A DNA stretch of 64,000 nucleotides from Sphingobacteriia bacterium (GTDB lineage: Bacteria > Bacteroidota > Bacteroidia > Bacteroidales > UBA7960). Position numbers and translations under genes: made by a program. The stretch spans positions 1 through 64,000 of the forward strand of contig JAABRR010000011.1 of assembly GCA_011390785.1 (NCBI GenBank), read 5' to 3'. A model generated the notes under the pieces. That model saw nothing but the letters and a program-made list of their open reading frames with translations. It made no database searches and was not told the DNA's origin. The stretch's first letter is position 1; every line of letters starts with the position of its first letter. Shown here one piece after another: positions 45,501 to 57,500 of the stretch.

Positions 45501-48500
45501 TGATCCGGAAGCATTGATGGTAAGATGATGGAAAGAAGAATTTCCGTTATTGATGCTTCTGTTCGCTGAAAGTGCATTTAAAGCTACTGTACCATTGCGG
45601 GAGATGAAATCACCGTTGTTGTTCCAGTTGCCGGCAACAAAGATAGAGAAATTGCTGGTAGACAAATCCAATGAAGCTCCTTCCAGAATATTGAAATTGC
45701 TTTGCACGGTAATATGGTTGGCTAGTATATAACTTGTTGAGCCCCCAATGGTTAAGTTATAGAAGGTTTTATTGCCATTATTGATTGTTTTAACAGCTCC
45801 TATTCCATTAAACCTCACATGACCATTATTGATCAGGGTAGCCGTATTGGGCACAGACCAGCTGCCAGCTACAGCTACAAAATCATTTATTCCTGTAATT
45901 TCAAGTGTACCATTACCCAGAATCTCAAAATCGCCAAAAATTTCGAGGTCAGTATTTGCCTCATCGTAGTCAGTCTCAATGATAAGGCGTGCCCCTGTAT
46001 TGATGGTCAGTTTTTTGGCTTTATGAGCTGAAGTTGTAAGTCTTGGACTGTTCATCACATTGGTAATGATAACATCCTCATTTCCTGTGGGTACTATGTC
46101 AGGACCTATACTGGCGGTCCAGTTGTTGGCATTGTTCCAGTCGCTGCTTACCGATCCATTCCAGGTTAACACTACCTGCCCGGTCCAGTCAACCCTGTTA
46201 AAGGGGTCATTCTCAAATAATGCACCGGAGAAACTTCCGGAAGCTTCATAGAACTCTATTCTTCCGGCATCAAGGGTTTTCCAAACATTCTTTGCAAGTG
46301 CACCTCCCGGAAAAGCCGGGAAATTGACATGAGCGATATAGTTGGGTTCTACGAAAGTCTGATTGTTCTCTATCGCCAAAAATGTCCCACCGTTTTGCCC
46401 GTTGGTAAAAGTACCATTGCTCAAATTGTGTGTTGAATCTATTACACCTGAAGCGGTAATTCTGATACCATTTAGGTTCATAAACATAAACTGATAATGC
46501 TCTGCTTTGATCAGTCCATTCATTACAAAGCCATATCTGCCACCAGAGTGCATATTATTGGTAAGAATAACATTTTGACCCGGTGTACCAACCATTTCAA
46601 AAACACCTGTTGCACCTACAGCAATTGTTCCACCATTGCCGGCCAGCAAGCGTCCACCAGGTCCAAAAATATAGGTACCATTAATCTGGATGGAATGGGC
46701 AGAAGAACTTCCCAAGGCAACGGTATGTCCATTGCCATTAAATATACCAGAAACAAGACTGATATCGCCGTATGCAGCGAAATCACTCTCAAGGGTATAA
46801 GTTGCACCGGCATCTATGATAATGTTTCTTAAAGCTCCTGTATTATTGTTGTAGTTGTAGTTGGTTCTTATCAGAGCATCACCAGAAGCTTTATTCAATA
46901 AGAAGGTTCCACTGTTCACAAAGGTTCCATTAACTGCATACATATCTCCTCCTATGCTGGTAGTCCTGCCGTTTGCACTATATCTACCGTCATTGACCAG
47001 TAAGTTGTTGCGGATAGTTTGCTCCTTGTTGCCTGGAGCATAAAGGATTGAATTTGCTCCCAAATCGACAGTAAGATTAAAAAAGGGATTCACTGAATTA
47101 TCATTAACCGAAATACTCTGATTGCCATCTGCCCGGTTGAAAATAACTTCACCCAGCCTGGGAATAAAAATTCCTCCTGAGGCGCTGTTGTTGTTCCAGT
47201 TGCGGGAAATAATAATAGTATAATTATTTGGAGACACATCAAGAGTTGATGTATTAAACGTTAAATCTCTTTGTATCTCAATATCTCCGTCAAGGGTTTT
47301 AACAGAGCTGTTGGTTAAGGTAAGGTTGCCATAAACCACATCAAGGCCACCTCTTATAATCTGGTCATCATCACCCATATAGTTTACGGTGGTAGCATTC
47401 TCCATGAAATAGGAGAAAAAGTTTTTGGGGAAATGGTCAGCCCCTGTAATTCTTATCAAAACACTGTTTTCGGCATAAAACTCACCCAGTCCGGTAGTAC
47501 TGGTTATGAGGTGGTCCATGATATCCACACGGCTCACCCCTCCTTTTATTGTCATGTTGCCGCCAACGGCCACATCACCACCCAGGGTAAGAATCCTGCC
47601 GGTACAACCGATTTCAAGATTATGGAACGATGAGACATTGAGGGTCTGGTTGCCAATGGTTCTGCTGAATACCATGGTGCCTCCACCCAGATAAGCGCCT
47701 GTACCTGTCCATGTTGCACCATTGAACGTATGGGTTTGATCGCCATCATGAAAAGTCCCGGTGGCTTCAATCAGCACATTGCCCCTGAAATCAATTACAC
47801 TTCCATCATTGGCCTGCAGGGTTGAGGCAACCAATGTATTGCCATGTACTGTGCATTCGTTGGATGAGTATTTTGTTGCTGAGCCACCAACCGTAAGATG
47901 GTGAAAAATACCATTGGTTATGGTTTGATCGCCAGTACCGTTGAGCACAACAGTACCATTGCCTTGCGTGAAGTTTCCCTGGTTGTTAAAATCTCCACCT
48001 AAATTTATCACATAACCAGATGTATTGGGCACCAGGGTTCCATTCAGTAATTGAAGGTTTCCAAGAATATTAATAAAAGCACCACTTAGTGTAAACAATG
48101 CCCCGCTGTTATTGAAAACCACATTGTGGAAATTTGAGTTTAATGGATTTATCGTGGCCGAAGCACTTGCTGTGTTAAAAATAACTGTTCCGTTTCCGTG
48201 AATAAACTGCCCGTTTGCACCTCTTGTCCATGAGCCACCGCACACAATATCACTTTCAGGGCTTGAAACAATCAACCTGCCGAGTGCCGTTCCTTCTCCT
48301 ATGGTGATATCACTGTAGGTAGTAAGATGGAATCCATCTACTATTTCGAGTGTTCCTGAAGTAATACGAAGGCTCTTGCAAAAACCATTTTCATTCAAAA
48401 CCGGGTCGTTGGGTACACCACCAGGAATTACTGCGTCCATAGCTGAAGTGGGTACACCATCAGACCAGTTTGCAGGATTGTTCCAGTCAGAATTAACAAT

Positions 48501-51500
48501 TCCAATCCATCGTGTTTCATTTACCTCGGGCCATCTTAAGCGGCCTCTTATGGCGTCTTGGGGCACAGCGGGCAAATCTGTGAGTTCATCTTTCTCGAAC
48601 ATATATCCGCCAAGATCTCCGGTTATGATACCACCCAATGTAATGGGCGGGTCAGAGATTTGTCTTTCTATATTATAAAGGCCCGCAACGGGCACTCCTG
48701 CAACGTTGATGGCTATATTTTCAATTTCGCCTCCTTCGTAGGTACCTGCCTCAAGTAAGAGGTAACGAGCCCCTGCCACATTATTGATGTTGGAAAAGGT
48801 GCCATTAGAAAAATTGTTGGAAGGATGAAGTGTTGCACTGGGCCGAATATCAATCCCATTGTTGGTCAGATATTCGATCAAATAATACTGAGCCTCAATA
48901 ATTCCGCTCTCGATGACTACTACTGAACCTCCTGTGCTAAAACGGGTAAGGGTAGCTACATTTTCGGGCGATCCCAAAATTCGCAAAGTTGCCCTGGAAG
49001 GATTGTCAGCATTATCTACCAGAAGAGTATAAACCGTGGACCGGTTATCAAATGCCAGGGTTGCACCTGCATCCACATCCAATAATCCCCTTACAAGAGC
49101 ATTCTTTCCATCAGCCAGGTTGGCTCCCAGGATCATGGTGTTCCCGTTGAGGAGCAAATGTGCATCCTGGTTTATGTTCATTGATCTGCGGATATTGGTA
49201 CTGGGGGCTATAAGATTGTAAATAATGTAACCTCCGGAATCATTCCCAAAACTAACATTATTGAAACTGGAAGTTGTGTTATCAATATTTGCCTCTGCAG
49301 CAGCATTGAAGTTTACCCAACCAAAATTGTTGTGAGTAAAGTTTCCTGCGTTGCTCCAGTTTGACCTTGCCTCGATATCATGATAAATCAGGTCTATGTT
49401 ATTATAATTATCCAGGGTACTTTCTATATTCACATCACCATTGACGATCCAGTTGCTAAACATTCTTTTCGTTCCTGTACCCCATATATTTACATTTTTC
49501 GCTTCGAACCCGGGAGTGCGAATATTCTGATTACCTCCGTAAAATGTAATATCAGCCAAAGCCGACTGCAAAGTCCCACCGGAAATATTATCTAAATTGC
49601 CCGAAATGTGATGGGAAAGATCACCGAGATTTACCGTGGCCGTTCCGGAAATGGTAAAATTACCATTGATGGTTGCTCCATTATCTGTAAAAAGAATATC
49701 ATTTTCGCCTGTAAACTCAATATTGCGGAAAAGGTTAAGCTCCTGCATAGGCCCAGGATTAATAAACTGATCTTCTGTACCTGAAACATATACAGTTCTA
49801 CCTCCTGCATGTTCAAATCTACCTTCGCAATTCCAGTTTTCGCCAGTAAAATAAATATCTCTTCCCGAAGTAAGTCTTACATTGGATGATATTTGCAAGT
49901 TGCCTTCAATATTCGCCACACTTCTGTTGCCCAAAGTTTTTATCCCGCTGCCGCTGAAAACTACATTGTAAAAATTCAATGAATTGGGCTCAGTACCACT
50001 GCCATTAGTTATGTTTTGGCTTGAGCCAAAGAAAGTAAAAGTAGTGCCAGGGCTGGCCGTATAGTTGTGCAAGTGTACATCTCTTTGTACAAAAACATCC
50101 TGCCCATTATCATCAAATGAGCTGGTGCCGGTATTGAATAATCCGTTAACCCGTAATGCGACCGTACCATCACTTTCTACATTTTTGGTGTATTGAAAAT
50201 ACAGATTGCCATATTCAATGCCATTTCCGGTAAATATAGTTTGTTCGGTACCATTGGGCGATCTTAGATAAAAGCGTGAATTATTGGCTAGATTGTAATT
50301 CTCAAATCCGGTGGGAGCCGCAACACCTATGTCGGAAGTAATGGCGCAATAAAGGTGAGAGTTGCTTTCCATAATGAATGTTTTTCCCGGCTCTGTACAG
50401 GTCATGGTTTTGGGGTTATTGAGATTGTTAGGATCCATTATCAATCGCACGTTGTTTTTAATGATAACATCTCCGGTAATGATCAGATCATTGTACATTC
50501 TTTTCCAACTACCTGATGTACCACCCAGCTCCAGATTGTTAAAGCCTTCTATATTGGCATTGATATTCCAGTCGCCGCCCACATGGGTAAGTTTAGTAGT
50601 TCCTGTTCCCCAATTGATCTGTTGCCCTCCCGCGGGAAGTGTGATGTTGCCGGTTAGAATCATATTGGCGTTATTCTCATTCATATCCAGAACAACATCA
50701 TTATGACTGATCACCAGACTGCCTGTAATGGTCAGGTCTCCTGCTCCGGGAATTTTTCTATAATTGGTACCACTGTTATTATCCAGGTATAAGTTGCCAT
50801 AAGACCAGGTTGCATCATTTGTTCGGATAATCTGATCGCCACCAATGTAATTGTAATATACCCGGCTGTTGGGAGCCATAATTATGGTTTCAAAACTTTG
50901 AGGGAAGTTGTTTGGCCCATTGATATACATGTATCCATTGTTCACAAGGCTATTTACTACAACTCCACCACCAATAATGAATGTGCTTAAATTTACGCTG
51001 CTGCCATTGTTGATGGTAAGGTCTCCCCAAACTTCACTGGCCTGATAAAAAGTTTTGGTACCAGTGCCTGCAAAAATTACCCTGTTGAAGCGGGTAACCT
51101 GATTTCCATTGTCCACCTGTTGGTTTCCACCATTGAAAACCACCGTGCCGGTGCCCGACTGTAAGAAAAGGCTATTGTTGATCCAGTTACGCCCAATATA
51201 GAGATCGAAATTTTGCCCATCAAAGGTGGCATTAGTACCAATATTAATATCGCCGGAGATGGTGATATTAGATTCAAGAGTTGTTGTGCCTGATCCCGAC
51301 AAATAGAGATGGTGAAAGGTTCCATTGGTAATGGTCTGCCCAGTGCCACTGAAGAAAACAGTACGGCTGCGGGGGTCGAAGTTTGCCTCGGCAATGGGCT
51401 CCATAAACCAGTTACCACCGATGGTAATATCTCTGTTAAGTACATCAAATGTCCCTTTGTGAATCATAAGGTTATTTTCAATGTGAATATCACTGCCCAG

Positions 51501-54500
51501 AGCAAATACTGCATTACCTGAAGAATTAAACACCAGATTGTAAAAAATATTGGAAGCTCCCGGTAAAATGTTGATGGTGCTGGAGGAGGTCAGAAATCTG
51601 ACGGTGCCATTTCCATGAGCAAAAGTTCCGGCATTTTGCCAGTGACTGTATATATCTATAATACTGCTGGCTGACAGGAGCCCTGCAAAACCGCCAGGCT
51701 CAATATTAAGCAATCCGTTTATTGTTAAAATATTGTCCTCGCCCACTTCAAAGCCAAGGTCATCAGTATTATTCAAAATGATGATGTTGCCACAGGAAAC
51801 ATCTTCACTTATTACAGCTCTATTAAATGGGCCAAGAAAAACACCGGGATCGAAATAGACATTATGCGTGGGAAGATAAGGTGCTGTACCTCCCTCCCAG
51901 TTGGCATTCTCATGCCAGCTGTTAGAAGAGACACCCACCCAGAAGAAACCACTGGGATACGTCCATTGAACAAAACCGCTGTCTGCCAATCCATCGTCCA
52001 GTTCAAATGAAGGTCCGGCAAGGGTACCTATACAATCCTGGCAAAAAACGATACCATCATTGGGCCCGGAGGGTGGAACATCCCGCCTGATGTTGATATT
52101 TGTGGTACCTCCCCCGTTGAAGATCACATTAGACATAACCAGGTTGGTGGCATTGTCAATCTCCAGTTCGTTCAGATTAAGATAGGCTGTTGTGTTGGCA
52201 GTGCTGCTTCCTGAAATAAAAGCCCCGTTGCTAAAGTTGTTTTCAGCATCAATGATACCCCCGGTAATTGTGATGGCCCCATTAGGCCCGGCACCAATCA
52301 TTTCAAAACGATAGTGCTTAGCATGAAAAACCCCGTCGGTTTGTGTTATGTAATACGACCCTCCTATTCTTGTAAAAGTGGCATCAAAATCGGGAGTTCC
52401 CAACACCCGAAGTACACCACCCTGGTTTTGAACTGATTGATTGCTCCCGTTAAACTGAACGGAAGCATTTTCATTGACAAATAGTTCGCCACCCTCGTTG
52501 ATAACAATTTTGGTATTATTGCTGTTCAGGGTCACTGAGTTTCCGTTCAGATGCAGAGTTCCCTGATTAATGGTTAGGTCATAGTTATTGTTGAGAGAAA
52601 AATCATTTAAAATATTATAGGTAACATCCGGAGCATCAATAGTTACAGTTCGGAAGGCACCTCCAATTCCGGGATCAATTGATCTCGGGCCTGTGGTTGC
52701 ATTAAAAACCACCTGTGCATCGGGGCTGTTGGTATGATTAAAAGTTCCGTTGTTGGAGAAGTCACCACCAAAAAACACCTTATTGGATCCGGTGGTAAAT
52801 GTACCGCTGATGATCCTGAAATCGTTATTCACATCCAGATCTCCATCAGTAGATACACTGGCTGAAATATCTATATCCCAGAAGCTTTTGTTGGGGTTTT
52901 CACCTTCCAGGCCGGTATAAATGATACCATTTCCATCAAACCTTACCAGACCATTTCTTGCGTTAAAATCTGCTCCATCTGCACTCATATCCCAATTACG
53001 CGCCACCAGGATGTTGTAATCATTTTCACTAACATCCAAAGTCACATTATCATCAATTATAAGGTCTCTTTTTACCGTCATGTGTCCATGGGTTAAAGTT
53101 TTTAACCCTTCATTGGCAAATTTCACATCCCAGAAGTCGGATGAACCTATTTGCTGATCTGTGCCATTAAAAGTAACTGTTCCATTATTCACATGATAGA
53201 AAGTACCATTGTTAATCCAATTGCCTTGTACAAAAAAGTTGACGTAAGAATTCCCCTGGCCGACAAAGTACCCATACACGTTTTCGAAATTATTGACCCA
53301 ATTGCCCGTAAGTATAACGGCTCTTGAAGGAGGAGTGGCAGAATTGGTCGTTCTTACATATTTATTGGTGGGCGAGTTAAATATCAGATTATGCAAAACC
53401 AGATCATGACTGCTATAGTGATGAATATGTTGTACATCCTGGTAGCCATCCAGAATCACAGTGCCAGTGCCGGCAATAAATGCATTATGATCAATATGAA
53501 TGTTGTCACTTATGGTAAGATTTCTTCCCACGTTAAGTTGTTGGATGTTGAGATTAAATACCGCAGCGTTGGCCACCAAATTCAGATTATTTCTTACATT
53601 GATGTTTGAATTTGCTGTAACAGTTTGGTTTTCAGGGCTATTGTTTTTGTCTATGATTAGATTCCAGAAATAACTGTTTTCATTGGAAACTATGGATTGA
53701 TTGGTGGTTTGACCCACAAAATAAACAGACCCATCCGATTCCTGAGTAAAAACCCCTGTGGGTTCCACCATCCAGTTACCATGAATGCTCATGTTTCTTA
53801 CGCCTGCATCAAAAGAAGCATCATTTTTAACAGTAAAATCGCCGTAAACAACAATGTTGCCCCCAGAAATGGAAGCTGTTCCTGAATTGGCAATTTCAAA
53901 GTGCATAAAATTGCAGGGCAAAGTAAATTGATCTATACCAATGAAAACAATTTTGTCGTCAGCCGACATATCTGCCAGACGTGTATTGGCAGCACCCAAC
54001 AGCCAGTTGCCCCCTACAGAATGGGTAAACCCTGCTGCTTTGAAATAAGGCGTATTAGCTGCTACTGTAACATTTCCTGCAATGGTAAGATTTCCGGTTG
54101 CTTCTTTGATACGGTTTCCGCTAAAGGTGATGTTGCCATAGGTAACTGAATGGGGAATATACTGAGTGGTGGTTGTATTGGCAAAATGAATGGTACCATT
54201 TACCAGATTTATTACACCTGTAAAAGCATTAAAGATATTTGAAGCAGCGTTATCGGCAGTGGTTGTCAGCTGGGTATACTGCCCCAGGACCAGGTTGTTG
54301 GCTGGTCCACTAATGGTGTTGTTGTTGAAAACAATATTGTTAAAAAATGAACCTGCGCTTCCACAGCTTGCTGTGAAATCCCCAAGGATACTTATTGTTG
54401 ACCCGTCAGCAATTGTTTTGGTTCTGGTTGCAGTGGGGGCATTCAGGGTAAATAAAACATTGTTCAGATTGTAGGTGCCAACAGAAAAGGTTTGGTTTGC

Positions 54501-57500
54501 ATCTTCAGCATCGAGGGTAAGGGTACCGCCTGATGACATTTCAAGGGTGGATGAATTGGCGTTTTCAATATTTCCACTTAAATTCATATCAAACCCTGAC
54601 AGGTTAAAAGTGATTTGTCTTTCGGTTCTGTTAAAACTAAGATTTCCTTTAATAGAAATAATACCATCTGCTGTGCGGGTTTGAGGGTTGGTGTTTTGTT
54701 CATTGCCAATCCTCAGGTGACCATAAACAACATCTCCCCCCCCTCTTACTATCTGGAGCATATCACGGTCGTATCTTACATTTGAGTTCTCGGGTAGCTG
54801 ATAGTTAGCAAATCCGGAAGGAAACCCATTGGTGGCCCTGATATACAGGTTTAATCCCTCACCCATGATAAAATTACCTACACCCGTATTGGTGAGAGAA
54901 GTATTTTCATTAACAATAAGGTAGTTTGATAGTATTTCAACATCCCCACCCGTAATTACATTGAGGGAAGATGTAGTAGTAAGACTAATATTACCGGCAA
55001 TAAATAGACTGGAAAGGTTCGCAAGGTGTATTTCAGGATTGTTGCTTGTAATGGATCCTGCTCTCATGGTAATACTTCCTGAAAAATTACAGGTTCCGTC
55101 AATGGTGAGTGTATTTCCAATACCATGCGAGCCTGCCCCTTCAACAATGGCATCGCTGTGGATAGTGAGAAAGCGGGAAGTAGAAATATTGCCTGTTACA
55201 GATTTTACAGAAGTTCCGCTGAATGCAAGATCGTAGAAATTGACATCACCGGCAAGAATGATGTTTTGAGGATTTGTTCCATCGAGAGTCACCACCGAGG
55301 CTGAGCTGGAAAATTTGGCACTACCGGCAATCTGGAAATCTCCGGAAATTACCATATGATCATTGATGAGCCTTACTTCCTTGGTGTCATTTACGGTAAG
55401 ATCTCCGAAAATGTAAGTGGTAAAAACATTTCCTATCCGGGTAAAGTCAACTGCTCCGGCACCTGAGCAAATGACATTGTAAAACTCCACATCTGAATTA
55501 TCTGTTGAAGAAATGGTACTTACTACCCCGTTAAAAACAATGGTTCCCAAACCGGTTCTTCTTCCCGAACCAGTTTCGGTCCAGTCGCGTGCCACGGTAT
55601 GTGTAAGGCCCCCATCATCAAAAGTGGCATCATCTTCAATTACCACGTTTCGCTGGATATTCATGAGCTGGTAGGCTGTGGTATATGAATCAGGGGCAAA
55701 AGCTACGGAATTAAAGTTGATGGTATTGTTACCATTTACCTTGGTGTTGATCCCCAAAAAGCTTACATCAGCAATAGTTGATGAACTACTTCTGAGCTGC
55801 ATACTTCCGTCATTGATCAGGTTCCCGTAGATCATAACCTGGTGGGTTGCCGCCGAGCCCACTGTAACTTCTGCACCAGCCATCACTGTGAGATGTTCAC
55901 GTATGGCCAATGTTCTTACTTCCTCGCTATTTCCTATGATCAGGCTGCCTGAGGTGCCTTCACCAATAATCAGTTCCAGAACATCAATATCTCCATTGAG
56001 AATTACATCATGGCCATCTCTGATCCGGAAAGACGAAGAGGCATTGTTGAAGTTGCCGGATGGATCGGTATTCCAAATGGCCGGATTGAGAAAATCTCCA
56101 CTGGCTATGGTAAAATAGGTGGAAGATGGATAAAACCAGTTGATCAGATCACCGGGATTGCCATTGTCATTTTCGAAGCTCTGGCCAGCCCTCGGCCCGA
56201 CGGCATCATAAAAGTCCAGGCTTCCGATACCACTGGTGCGGCTTACATTGTATCCTATTGTGTTGTTGAATGAAACATTTGTTGCAGTTACAGAATTATG
56301 GGTATCAAAATCTACTCCTGTAAGTAACAGGCACTGGTTGCTGTTGCTGTTGGGGCCAAAGGTTCCAAAGCTGAAGTTATCGGCAGGAATATCGGCCGTA
56401 GCACCAGCTGCCAGCGAAATACCATTACCGGTGAGGTAATCAACAGAATAATGTTGCATTACCAATGAAGAACCCGTTGTATTGTTGATAAAAAATTGAT
56501 TTGCCGGATCTGAGGCCGTCACTACTGCTTCATTGCCGGCGCTGCCCTGAATAATCAGGTTACCTGCATTTTGAATGCTTTTTCCTGACGCCCTGAAGGT
56601 AAGTGCTGAGTTGTCATTAACATGCATTGTTCCCCCTTCAGAAATCTGAATATTATCATACAGATCAACATCATGGCCGTTGGTAAGCAATGTAGCATTG
56701 TTTCCAATATCAATGCCATTTCTGAGGGAAAAGCCACTTGCTGCTGAAAGGTCAAAGGCCAACGTTGTAATATTGGATGAATTTGCCAGTTCTATATTAA
56801 AAATATCAAACTGCGTGGGCGCCCCACCTATTTGCCGGGACACATCATTGGTAAATCTTAATGATGCATATCTGTCGTTGTTAAAGAAAAGCCTAAATCT
56901 GCCATCAACATTTAGGTTGCCGCCAATGGAAAGATTATGGATTACATTTACATTATTGGTTTCCAGAGCCCCACTGTGGATGGTAACATTGCCTCCGATG
57001 TGGTGTACTTTGGATGTATCATCAGTACTGAGCAGAACAGTAGCATCCGTAATCACCAGATTTCCGGCGATGCCCATATTGCCTGCCAGGAACTTACTGC
57101 CCGGGGTGGTGAAAGAAAGATTATGAAAGTTAGGTTCTGCATTAAGAGTTTGTGTTCCTCCATTGAAAACAAACGTTCCTGATGAAAGCAATGTACCCTC
57201 ATTGCTCCAGTTCATGGCCACAGTGTGAGTATGGGCACCTGCGTTAAGGGTTGCACCTGCCCCAATTTCAACCGAGCCGGCAATGTTCATGTCAATGTTT
57301 GCCGTAGTAGTATTGGAACCGGGATTTAATTTCAGGTCAAATACCCTGAAAGTTTCAGGTGAGCCTCCAATAGTATGGGGAACATCTGAATTTAATATGA
57401 GCGAAGCATTTCTTGAGTTGTTTACAAACAGGTCAAAAACACCATTAACAATCACATTGTTGTTTACAGTGATTGTATGTAGGCCATTTACAGTAACTCC